Shown: in pieces, positions 1 to 7,085 of the stretch
Layout of the letters: each line of letters opens with the position of its first letter
Position numbering within the stretch: position 1 is the stretch's first letter
Assembly (NCBI GenBank): GCA_017881445.1
Contig: JADGQX010000018.1
Coordinates: forward strand, 1 to 33,360
DNA: 33,360 nucleotides
From: Gemmatimonadota bacterium
GTDB taxonomy: Bacteria; Gemmatimonadota; Gemmatimonadetes; Longimicrobiales; RSA9
Direction: 5' to 3'
Program-made: the position numbers and the translations under genes
Notes under the pieces: generated by a model
Seen by the model: only the letters and a program-made list of their open reading frames with translations
Told to the model about the DNA's origin: nothing
The model's database searches: none

Positions 1-17
1 GAAGCCGGGTCCTGAGC

Positions 18-57
18 GCCCCGTCGCCCCGTCGCCCCGTCGCCCCGTCGCCCCGTC
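18..57. repeat. Five perfect 8-bp tandem repeats (GCCCCGTC) just past the GH28 stop codon
   Basis: Five identical 8-bp units run without interruption and end five bases before the stop codon of the minus-strand GH28 gene. Read on the strand of that gene they give five runs of four G separated by CGAC, a strong G-quadruplex pattern in the 3' untranslated RNA. The same unit type recurs at 14585-14614 and 30254-30406. The window edge prevents seeing whether an inverted partner lies further left. Confidence 0.9.
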
Positions 58-61
58 GCCG

Positions 62-1450
62 CTAGTGAGCCGCGACCGGGAAAGGCACGAACTTGCCTTC
101 GCAGCTGTTGACGGGCGGGACCGAGCCCTGCGCGGCCGCGCCCGTCACCTTCACGTCCTCCCCGGCGGGGAGGAAGTTGACGGGGCCGGGCCCGAGTGTG
201 ACGTCGGCGTGGTTGGCCTTGACCTGGATGGCCGCGGGGTCGTCCAGGGTCACGCCATCGAAGGTGATGCCCAGTCGCCGCTGGGCGCTGTAGCCGTCCA
301 GCAACAGTTTACCCTTTCCCTGGATGCGCACCCCGCGCAGCGTGATGTCGCGGAAGTCGGGGAAGAGGCCCCGCGTCTCCTTCATGAACGAGTAATGCGT
401 GTCCATGTAGACCGGGTTCTTGGTGTCGCGGATGCAGACGTCCTGGTAGATGACGTCCCGCACCATGCCGCCGCGGGTCTCGTTGCTCTTGATGCGCAGC
501 CCGTTGTCGGCGCCGTCGATGCTGAGGTCGGTCACCCGGATCCGGTTCACGCCGCCGTTGGTCTCGCTGCCGATGGACATGCCGTGGCCGGCGTAGAAAT
601 GATTGTGCGAGACCGTGATGTTCCGGGCCGCATGGGCCGCGCCCTTGATGGCGACGTTGTCGTCGCCGGCGTGGATGAAGCTGCGGGTGATGGTCACGTT
701 CGTCGCGTTCTGCGGATCGATCCCGTCCGCGTTGCGCGCTGTGGCCGGCGACCAGACCTTCACGCCCCAGACCGTGAACCCGTTGCCGTCGCTGTAGAGC
801 ACGTGGAAGTTGGCCGAGTTGCGCAGGGTGATGCGGTAGAGGGTGAAGTCGTCGGCGCGCAGCAGGTGCATGAGGCGCGGCACGTTCTGGCTGCCGCCCG
901 CCCGCGCCTGCTCCGCCAGGTCCCACCACGAGACGTCCTTTCCCAGGACATGCGCCCAGCCGCGCCCATCGATCACGCCATCGCCCATGACCGCGGCGCC
1001 GCTCGCGTCCACCGCCGTGATGACCGGCTTGCAGCCATGACCCAGCTGGTCCACGGTGCCGCAGCGGCCGGGAGTCCCCGGCATGTCGTACACGCGCGGG
1101 TCCCGCGACGCGTACACGATGGCGCCGCGCTCCACCAGCAGCGTCACGCCTGCATGCAGCTCCAGCGGTCCCGTCAGGAACGCCCGCAGCGCGCCCTCGG
1201 GCGCCAGCCGCACCGCCTTCCCCCCCCCCTTGCCGCAGCCATCCAGCGCCTTCTGGATGCGCTCCGTGTCCAGGCGGCCCTCGTCGGCCTCCGCCACCGT
1301 GGAATCGCCCTGCGCCGCGAGTCGCGCCGTCAGCGTGGCGCACACCGGCGGGACCACCGGTTCGCGCACGTCCCGCGTGTCCTGCGCCCGCACCGGGGAC
1401 ACCGCGAACACCATCGCGCCGGTCACCACCAGCCCACGCAGAGTCCACAT
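62..1450 (-). CDS. GH28 polygalacturonase (exported)
   Basis: Hydrolyses alpha-1,4-galacturonosyl linkages of homogalacturonan or rhamnogalacturonan, probably in the periplasm or outside the cell. The start is placed at the ATG giving MWTLRGL, which directly begins a Sec signal peptide ending near VRAQ (about residue 23); an in-frame codon 12 residues upstream would only add a polar tail. The GH28 set is complete: N240-A-D242, D263-D264 in a GDD, H289 in GHG, R319-I-K321, with the 21-residue D-to-D spacing normal for the family. Length 462 aa is usual. It is the last gene of the minus-strand pectin operon, separated from the pectinesterase gene by a foldback element. Exo versus endo action cannot be told from the sequence. 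Confidence 0.93.
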   Translation of the reverse strand: MWTLRGLVVTGAMVFAVSPVRAQDTRDVREPVVPPVCATLTARLAAQGDSTVAEADEGRLDTERIQKALDGCGKGGGKAVRLAPEGALRAFLTGPLELHAGVTLLVERGAIVYASRDPRVYDMPGTPGRCGTVDQLGHGCKPVITAVDASGAAVMGDGVIDGRGWAHVLGKDVSWWDLAEQARAGGSQNVPRLMHLLRADDFTLYRITLRNSANFHVLYSDGNGFTVWGVKVWSPATARNADGIDPQNATNVTITRSFIHAGDDNVAIKGAAHAARNITVSHNHFYAGHGMSIGSETNGGVNRIRVTDLSIDGADNGLRIKSNETRGGMVRDVIYQDVCIRDTKNPVYMDTHYSFMKETRGLFPDFRDITLRGVRIQGKGKLLLDGYSAQRRLGITFDGVTLDDPAAIQVKANHADVTLGPGPVNFLPAGEDVKVTGAAAQGSVPPVNSCEGKFVPFPVAAH

Positions 1451-1480
1451 GTTGGTAGAACCTCGCAAATCAAAAGAAAA

Positions 1481-1703
1481 CAACAACTTCTATCTCACGC
1501 GAAGACGCAAAGACGCGAAGTCGGCGGGGCAGCGCCACCGGCGGGTCCGCCGGCGACCAGGCCGGGCAGCGATTCTGTATTTTGTTGTTTAACAACAACT
1601 TCAACATCCGTCGGCCGCCGGGTGTTGGCGGATGGACGGGCCGTCGCGGCCGCCCGGCTTCAAATCTTCGCGTTCCTTAGCGTCTTCGCGAGAAACGTTG
1701 TTG
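1481..1703. repeat. Foldback element with 38-40 bp inverted arms (period 8-9 bp) and palindromic core
   Basis: The left arm 1481-1520 and right arm 1666-1703 are imperfect reverse complements; both start from CAACAAC at the outside and then contain GCGAAGACGC-type units. The interior has a 17-bp palindrome, TTGTTGTT-T-AACAACAA, at 1582-1598, and a GC-rich block whose CCGCCGGCGACC at 1547-1558 recurs in the element at 23309-23482. It fills the gap between the pectinesterase and GH28 genes, so it would be transcribed through and may act as attenuator or RNA-processing hairpin. No gene is seen in 1451-1720. Confidence 0.85.
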
Positions 1704-1720
1704 ACGTTTCCAGCCAGCGA

Positions 1721-2839
1721 CTACTTCGGTTGCCAGCCGCCGAGCACTCGTTCCACCGTATACTCCCGTGCCTGTTCCTGGCTCAGCGTGCGCCGGCCTG
1801 GACCCGCGACGGCGCCGGGGCCGCGACTCCCATACTCGAGGAAGCGGGCGTCCTGCGGCTCGTACCAGATGCGGGTGCCGGAGGGGTCCACGGACGACAT
1901 GCGCGTCCAGCCCTCGCCGCCGATGTGGTCGTCCATCCAGCAGTCGATGTACACCACGGCGGAGGCGATGCCGGGCGTGGCCGAGGGGTGCCAGGGCCGC
2001 CCGAGGAAGACGGAGGCCGGGGCCATGGCCGGCGTCGCCTTCTTCAGCCGACTGTTCAGGAACAGGAAGCCGTAGCGCTCCTCGGTCGGTGTGCTGGCGG
2101 CGGTGACGTAGCCATTGTTGCTGGGCACGCCGCGGTCCAGCGACACGATGTCGCAGTCCTCGAAGACGACGCGGCCGGCGCCGAAGATGAAATCGACGTT
2201 GCCGCGGATGGTGCAGCCCTGGAAGTAGCTGCGGCCCGCATCGGGGAAGAGCGTGTCCTGGTAGCCGCTGAGCAGGCAGTCGCGGAAGCTGGCGCGGTCG
2301 CTGCCCACGCCCAGCGCCACCGCCAGCGCCTGGGCATTGGCGATCCGGGTGGGATCGTTGGCCGGCCTGGCGTAGTTGGCCGGGTAGTCGAAGCCGTTCT
2401 CGACCGTCATGTGCTCCAGCCGGAAGTCCGGCGCCACGACCTTGAGCGTCCAGCTCCCGCGCGTGCCCAGCGGCTGCCCGTCCGGTCCCTTCGTGTCCGC
2501 GGTCGCGTCCCAGGTCAGCACCGCGCCCTCGCGGCTCTCGCCCACGAAATGCACGCCCGGCCGGTCCACCAGCAGCTTCTCCCGGTAGCGGCCATTGTGG
2601 ATGGACACCACGTAGGGCACCCGCGCGGCCGTGGGCGCCACGGCCACCGCGCCCCCGATGCTGCGGAAGTGGGCGACGCCGTCCACCCGAGCCCCCTCCG
2701 TTCCCGAGTAGCCGGCGTCCACCACGGCATCGTAGGCGGGTGCGGTGGGAGCGCCCTGGGCGCGCAGCCCGGCGGGCGCGGCCGCCAGCATCGCGGCGCC
2801 GAGGAGCGCCAGCGTCCGGAGGCGGGCCGAGCCCCTCAT
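1721..2839 (-). CDS. Pectinesterase (CE8)
   Basis: Removes methyl esters from pectin, releasing methanol and pectate. The start is the ATG giving MRGSARLRT, which overlaps the upstream DUF4861 gene by four bases (ATGA) and begins a signal peptide ending near LRAQ (about residue 28). The right-handed beta-helix family signature is complete: Q194-D195 in GYQDTLFP, D216 in NVDFIFG, R281 and W283 in LGRPW; the 21-residue spacing of the two aspartates matches known CE8 enzymes. The protein is 372 aa. The methanol it releases gives a possible reason for the folate C1 genes at 19434-21856. The reading frame stays open far upstream, but that part is antisense-like shadow of the neighbouring gene. Confidence 0.95.
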   Translation of the reverse strand: MRGSARLRTLALLGAAMLAAAPAGLRAQGAPTAPAYDAVVDAGYSGTEGARVDGVAHFRSIGGAVAVAPTAARVPYVVSIHNGRYREKLLVDRPGVHFVGESREGAVLTWDATADTKGPDGQPLGTRGSWTLKVVAPDFRLEHMTVENGFDYPANYARPANDPTRIANAQALAVALGVGSDRASFRDCLLSGYQDTLFPDAGRSYFQGCTIRGNVDFIFGAGRVVFEDCDIVSLDRGVPSNNGYVTAASTPTEERYGFLFLNSRLKKATPAMAPASVFLGRPWHPSATPGIASAVVYIDCWMDDHIGGEGWTRMSSVDPSGTRIWYEPQDARFLEYGSRGPGAVAGPGRRTLSQEQAREYTVERVLGGWQPK

Positions 2840-4044
2840 CGCGCCGAGACGGCCGCGCCGCCCTCCACGCTCACGCGGATCGGCGCCTGCAGCCGCGCCG
2901 CCAGGTTGTCGAGGTGGCTCCACCAGTCCTGCGGCTGGCGGAAGTCGCCGCTCGCGGTCCAGCCCGCGCCGATCCAGTGCACGAGCGTCTCGCCCGGCTT
3001 CGCACCGGCGAGCGCGAAGAAGTGGTCGTCGCCGTCCTTCACGTCCAGCAGCCGCGAGCGGTCGAGCAGCAGGCCCAGCCCCAGCTCGCCGTGACCGCCG
3101 TCCTTCTTCTCCACCGGCTGCCAGGTGCTGATCCAGCTGTAGGGACCCGCCCGGTTCACGGAGCCGACCTGCCCTTCCGCGTGCTTCACGAAGCCGATGG
3201 CGTAGGTCAGCGGATCCGCGCCATCGGTGCGGAAGGTGGTCTCCTCGCGGAAGAGGTTCTGCCCCGCGTCCATGACGAAGCGACGCGTCTCCGAGACCTT
3301 GATTCCGCCCGCGTCGAAGGGGTCGTAGGTCAGCTCGAACACCGCCCGGATGGGGCCCCTGGCCAGCACCTTCCAGGACTTGAAGTTCTCCGCCCGGTAC
3401 ATCTTGCCGTTGCGCCAGATCGCATCCCCGCCCGCGCCCAGCGTCTCCCCCACGGTGTAGAAGTCGGCGCCCTCGCCCGTGTCCTTGTGATACAGGTCGT
3501 GGCCCTTGGCGTACCAGCGGTCCACGATCAGGTCGCGCGTGCGCTTGGGCCAGACGTCGATGCCGCTGGAGTGCAGGTTCTCGACCTTCCAGAGTCCCTG
3601 CCCGTAGATGCGGTAGGCGATGCGGTCGCTCTCCCAGGCGATGTCGTCCCGGTCGTCGATGTGGCGGGCGTATGCGCGCGCCTTGACGGGCGCCGACGGC
3701 GCCACGGGCTCGATGACGAAGGTGCGCGCCTGCGAGGGGAAGAAGCTGGCCAGCACCAGCAGCTCGTCCGTGGCGCCGTCCCCATCGTTGTCGATGGCCT
3801 GGACCGGCAGCTCCACGCCCGTGGCCGCGTCCAGCGCGCGCACGCGCGTCGCGTCCAGCCCCGGCAGCCGCTGCTTGAGCGCGCTCCAGGCGACCGCGAT
3901 CACCTCGTCCGCCCGCTCCAGGGTCGTCGGGTTCTCCGCCCGCACGGTCACGCGGGGGGAGGCCTTGGCGGTCGCGCGCTGCGCGGACACCGGGATGGAA
4001 GTCGCCGCCAGCAGCGCCGCCGCGCACAGCATCGTTTTCGTCAT
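2836..4044 (-). CDS. DUF4861 domain protein, exported, pectin-associated
   Basis: A 402-aa protein with a clear Sec signal (cleavage near PVSAQ, about residue 22). Sequence style, including the N-terminal segment with IDNDGDGATDELL and the later WPKRTRDLIVDRWY and GPIRAVFELTY stretches, matches what I know as DUF4861, a family found next to pectin and rhamnogalacturonan lyases in polysaccharide loci. No catalytic activity is established that I know of. A beta-sandwich that binds or trims uronic-acid oligosaccharides is a reasonable guess only. It overlaps the pectinesterase gene by four bases, so the two are translationally coupled, and it follows kduI after a 55-bp gap containing a (CCCTGG)n-like tract. 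Confidence 0.75.
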   Translation of the reverse strand: MTKTMLCAAALLAATSIPVSAQRATAKASPRVTVRAENPTTLERADEVIAVAWSALKQRLPGLDATRVRALDAATGVELPVQAIDNDGDGATDELLVLASFFPSQARTFVIEPVAPSAPVKARAYARHIDDRDDIAWESDRIAYRIYGQGLWKVENLHSSGIDVWPKRTRDLIVDRWYAKGHDLYHKDTGEGADFYTVGETLGAGGDAIWRNGKMYRAENFKSWKVLARGPIRAVFELTYDPFDAGGIKVSETRRFVMDAGQNLFREETTFRTDGADPLTYAIGFVKHAEGQVGSVNRAGPYSWISTWQPVEKKDGGHGELGLGLLLDRSRLLDVKDGDDHFFALAGAKPGETLVHWIGAGWTASGDFRQPQDWWSHLDNLAARLQAPIRVSVEGGAAVSAR

Positions 4045-4099
4045 ACCGTCCTCGGTTGTTTCGCCCTGGCCCTAGCCCTGGCCCTGCCGTTGATGCCGG
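4045..4099. repeat. Short intergenic CCCTGG/CCCTAG tandem tract
   Basis: The 55-bp gap between kduI and the DUF4861 gene contains about four consecutive 6-bp units (CCCTGG, CCCTAG, CCCTGG, CCCTGC) around 4063-4088. There is no inverted partner. It is another instance of the short-period tandem repeats that occupy the intergenic spaces of this locus. Confidence 0.6.
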
Positions 4100-4924
4100 T
4101 CACTGGAGGTCGTCCAGCGTCACCGCTTGCATATCGCCGAACGCCTGGTTCTCCCCGCCCATGGCCCAGCAGAAGGTGTAGGGCGCGGTGCCCACGCCGG
4201 CGTGGATCGACCAGCCGGGGGACAGCACGACTTCGCCCTCGCGCACGACCAGGTCCCGGGTCTCGGTGGGCTCGCCCATCATGTGGAAGACGAGCCCGTC
4301 CGCGGGCAGGCCGAAGTAGAGGTAGACCTCGGTGCGCCGGGCGTGCGTGTGCGGCGGGAAGGTGTTCCAGACGCTCCCCGGCTCCAGCGTGGTCACGCCC
4401 ATCACCAGCTGCGCCGTCCTCACGCCCTCGGGATGGAAGTAGCGCCGCAGCACCCGGCGGTTGGCGCCTTCCTGCGACCCCAACTCCGCCGTGAACACCT
4501 CGCCCGGCTTCACGTGCGCCGTGGGATGGTCCGCGTGCGCCGGGTAGCTGACCAGGTAGTAGCGCGCGGGACGCGCCGGGTCGTCGCTGGCGAAGATCAC
4601 CTCGCGGCTGCCCCGGCCCACGTAGAGGCCGTCGCGGTTGGCCATGGCGTGGACCTTCCCGTCCACGCCCACGCTTCCCGGCCCGCCGATGTTCACCACC
4701 CCGACCTCGCGCCGCTCCGTGAAGAACGCGGCCGCCAGCTCGGGCGGATTCGGCAGCAAGACCGGCTCCTTCGTGGGCACGACGCCGCCCAGGGCGACGC
4801 GGTCCAGGTCCACGAACCGGATCGTCGCCTCGCCCGCCAGCCAGAGGTCGTCCACCAGGAACGCCGCCCGCAGCTCGGCCGTGGTCATGCGCCGGGCTTC
4901 CGTCGGCGAAGGTATGTAGTGCAT
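4100..4924 (-). CDS. kduI: 5-keto-4-deoxyuronate isomerase KduI
   Basis: Isomerises 5-keto-4-deoxyuronate (DKI, from unsaturated galacturonate) to 2,5-diketo-3-deoxygluconate (DKII), the substrate of KduD, in the cytoplasm. The 274-aa length is normal. The cupin metal site is intact: H192, H194 and E199 within HTHARRTEVYLYF and H241 in GWSIHAG, with the spacing of the E. coli zinc ligands. The N-terminus MHYIPSPTEARRM and the GGENQAFGDM segment near the C-terminus are family-typical. It lies downstream of kduD in the same direction, with a 161-bp gap carrying a foldback repeat. Confidence 0.97.
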   Translation of the reverse strand: MHYIPSPTEARRMTTAELRAAFLVDDLWLAGEATIRFVDLDRVALGGVVPTKEPVLLPNPPELAAAFFTERREVGVVNIGGPGSVGVDGKVHAMANRDGLYVGRGSREVIFASDDPARPARYYLVSYPAHADHPTAHVKPGEVFTAELGSQEGANRRVLRRYFHPEGVRTAQLVMGVTTLEPGSVWNTFPPHTHARRTEVYLYFGLPADGLVFHMMGEPTETRDLVVREGEVVLSPGWSIHAGVGTAPYTFCWAMGGENQAFGDMQAVTLDDLQ

Positions 4925-4965
4925 GATGTCCAGTATCCTTCAGTTACGAGTGAGCCCCCTTTGAA

Positions 4966-5057
4966 CTCCTGCTTCTGCTCCTGCTTCCCCTGACCTCGGC
5001 CCAGTGCCGTGAGGGCACAGGGAGAAGGGAGGATAAGCAGGAGCAGGAGCAGAAGGG
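4966..5057. repeat. Foldback element with CTGCTTCTGCTC-type arms
   Basis: Left arm 4966-4991 is built of CTCCTGCTT/CTGCTC units and is answered by the inverted arm 5031-5057 (AGCAGGAGCAGGAGCAGAAG-type units). In the centre GTGCC (5004-5008) and GGCAC (5014-5018) form a perfect 5-bp stem with loop GTGAG. The element fills the gap between kduD (stop 5086) and kduI (start 4924), so it sits inside a transcript and could tune the kduD:kduI ratio or stabilise mRNA. No gene is visible in 4925-5085. Confidence 0.75.
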
Positions 5058-5085
5058 TGCATTCAGGGCGTCCTCCGGCTCCTCC

Positions 5086-5904
5086 TCACCTCGCCATCCA
5101 CCCTCCGTCCACCACCAGCACGTGCCCGTTCACGTAGTCGCTGGCGCGGGAGGCGAGGAATACGACGGCGCCGGCCAGGTCGGAGGGTTCGCCCCAGCGG
5201 CCGGCGGGGATGCGCGCCGTGATCTCCTGGAAGCGGACCGGATCCGCCCGGAGCGCCGTCGTGTTGTCGGTGGCCATGTAGCCGGGGGCGATGGCGTTCA
5301 CGTTGACGTTGTACTTCGCCCACTCGTTCGCCAGCGCCCTGGTCACCCCCGCCACGGCGTGCTTGCTGGCCGTGTAGCCCGGGACGGTGATCCCGCCACT
5401 GAAGGCGAGCAGCGACGCCGTGTTGATGATCTTCCCGCCGCCACGCTCGATCATCCCGCGCCCGATGCGCTGGGACAGGATGAACACGGCGTCGAGGTTG
5501 ACGCGCAGGACCAGGTCCCAGTCCTCCAGCGGATGATCCGCTGCGGGATGGCGGCGGATCGTGCCGGCGTTGTTGACCAGGATGTCGATGCCGCCCGTGA
5601 GCGCCTGGGCGCGGTCCGCCAGCTCCAGTACGGCATCGCGGTCCGAGAGGTCCGCTGCGAGGGCGTGGGCGCGGCCGCCCGCCTGCTGGATGGCCGCCAC
5701 CGTGGCATCCGCCTCGCCCGGGCTGAGGCCGGCGCAGACCACTTCCGCGCCCGCGCCCGCCAGCGCCTCGGCCATGCCCCGGCCCAGCCCCTGGCTGGCC
5801 CCGGTGACGAGGGCGCGCTTGCCTGTGAGGTCGAATAGCGCCGCGATCCCGGCTGCCGCCGGGCCTTTCGGGCCCGGGCCCGGGCCTGAAACGGATGTGC
5901 TCAT
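5086..5904 (-). CDS. kduD: 2-dehydro-3-deoxy-D-gluconate 5-dehydrogenase KduD (SDR)
   Basis: Reduces 2,5-diketo-3-deoxygluconate to KDG with NAD(P)H, following KduI. It is a classical short-chain dehydrogenase: cofactor motif TGASQGLG, NNAG, catalytic S164, Y177 and K181, and the C-terminal segment VNGHVLVVDGGWMAR typical of KduD. The ATG is fixed by a 4-bp ATGA overlap with the GH105 stop. This gives an unusual N-terminal extension of about 27 residues, encoded by a GGGCCC-rich palindromic tract (5868-5889, GPGPGP) before the normal LFDLTGK start of the family. 272 aa. E. coli KduD has been reported to act on other hexuronate intermediates, so a side role is possible. Confidence 0.94.
   Translation of the reverse strand: MSTSVSGPGPGPKGPAAAGIAALFDLTGKRALVTGASQGLGRGMAEALAGAGAEVVCAGLSPGEADATVAAIQQAGGRAHALAADLSDRDAVLELADRAQALTGGIDILVNNAGTIRRHPAADHPLEDWDLVLRVNLDAVFILSQRIGRGMIERGGGKIINTASLLAFSGGITVPGYTASKHAVAGVTRALANEWAKYNVNVNAIAPGYMATDNTTALRADPVRFQEITARIPAGRWGEPSDLAGAVVFLASRASDYVNGHVLVVDGGWMAR
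5868..5889. repeat. GGGCCC palindromic tract inside kduD
   Basis: A 22-bp almost self-complementary tract beginning TCGGGCCCGGGCCC encodes GPGPGP in the N-terminal extension of KduD. A copy matching 20 of 22 positions lies in the PL10 gene (17372-17393), and shorter forms lie in the GH105 gene (6986-7001) and the first GH28 gene (181-195). Confidence 0.75.
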
Positions 5905-7085
5905 CTGTTCAGCTCCAGCGCCGCCATGATGAAGGGGCCCACGCCCTTGTAGTCGTCGGCGACCACGGGCTCGCCGATGTAGTACTCGAACGAGCCGTTG
6001 CGCTGCTGCGCACCGCCCAGCCCGGCCACCGCGCAGACCCCGGTGAGCGACAGAGTGCTGTCCGCGTTCGTCCGCACCAGCTCCCGCACGAGGCCGTCGA
6101 AGCCGCGGCGGGCGACGTCCAGGTACTCCGCGGACAGCCAGCCGCGGTGCGCGCCCCTGGCCAGCGCGTACACGAACATGCTGGAGGCCGACGCCTCGCG
6201 GTAATTGCCCGCGCGCTCCGGCTGGTCCAGTACCTGGTACCAGAGCCCGGTCGCCGGGTCCTGCACCCGGGCGAGGGCCGGCGCCAGCTCTTGCAGCAGG
6301 GCGAGGACCCGGGCGCGCTCGGGGTGCGCCGCCGGCAGCACGTCCAGCACGTCGACGAGCGCCATGGCGTACCACCCCAGCGCGCGTCCCCAGAAGTTGG
6401 GTGAGACCCCCGTCTCCGGGTTCGCCCAGATCTGCCGACGGGCCTCGTCCCAGCCGTGCCAGTACAGCCCGGTGCGCGGGTCGTGCATGTGGCTCGCCGC
6501 CAGCAGGATCTGCCGGGCGACATCGTCGTACGCCGCCGGCTCGTCGAAGGCCCGGCCGTATCGAGCGTAGAACGGACCCGCCATGTAGATGCCGTCCAGC
6601 CACATCTGCTGGGGGTAGATCTGCTTGTGCCAGAACCCGCCCTCGCTCGTGCGCGGCATGCGGCGCAGCTGGTCCCGCAGCGTCGTCACCGCCGTGCGGT
6701 AGCGGGGCTCGCGCGTCCGCTCCCAGAGGGTGAGCGCGATGCCGCCCTCCTCGATCTGGTCCAGGCTCAGCTCGTCGCGGTTGTAGGTCAGGATCGTCCC
6801 ATCGGGCTGCACCAGCCGATCTACGTTGCGCTTCACGTAGCCGGCCAGTGCCGTGTCCTGCGTCTGCGTGGCCACCCGGTCGATGGCGTCCAGCACGACC
6901 CCCGCCGTGTAGTCCCACTTCGCGTGCACGACGGGCGACCGCCGGACGACCGAGTAGGCCATGCGCAGGGAGAGCGGCTGGTCCATCGGGCCCGGGGCCG
7001 AAAGAACTCTCCCGGACGAGCAGCCCGCGCACGCCAGGACGGCTGCGCCGACCAGCAGGCGGATGCTCCGGCGCCCGGAGGTCAT
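5901..7085 (-). CDS. GH105 unsaturated rhamnogalacturonyl hydrolase (lipoprotein)
   Basis: Cleaves the unsaturated galacturonyl residue from the non-reducing end of lyase-generated rhamnogalacturonan or pectin oligosaccharides (YteR/YesR family). The start overlaps the upstream GH28 stop by four bases. The N-terminus is a lipoprotein signal (hydrophobic stretch, then VLAC-AGC), so the enzyme is probably membrane-anchored in the periplasm. Family motifs in order: KWDYTAG, FWHKQIYPQQMWLDGIYM with the putative catalytic Asp, YWHGWDE, FWGRALGWYAMALVD. 394 aa, normal for GH105. Presence of this enzyme says rhamnogalacturonan I is also a substrate, which would yield rhamnose besides uronates. Confidence 0.92.
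   Translation of the reverse strand: MTSGRRSIRLLVGAAVLACAGCSSGRVLSAPGPMDQPLSLRMAYSVVRRSPVVHAKWDYTAGVVLDAIDRVATQTQDTALAGYVKRNVDRLVQPDGTILTYNRDELSLDQIEEGGIALTLWERTREPRYRTAVTTLRDQLRRMPRTSEGGFWHKQIYPQQMWLDGIYMAGPFYARYGRAFDEPAAYDDVARQILLAASHMHDPRTGLYWHGWDEARRQIWANPETGVSPNFWGRALGWYAMALVDVLDVLPAAHPERARVLALLQELAPALARVQDPATGLWYQVLDQPERAGNYREASASSMFVYALARGAHRGWLSAEYLDVARRGFDGLVRELVRTNADSTLSLTGVCAVAGLGGAQQRNGSFEYYIGEPVVADDYKGVGPFIMAALELNR

Noticed and set aside
18-57. CRISPR-like array
   Set aside because: The units are 8 bp with no spacers; no cas genes are present.
65-3094. Very long plus-strand open frame opposite GH28, pectinesterase and the DUF4861 gene
   Set aside because: It is antisense to three well-recognised genes and rich in His, Arg, Val and Ala without domains; long shadow frames are normal at this GC content.
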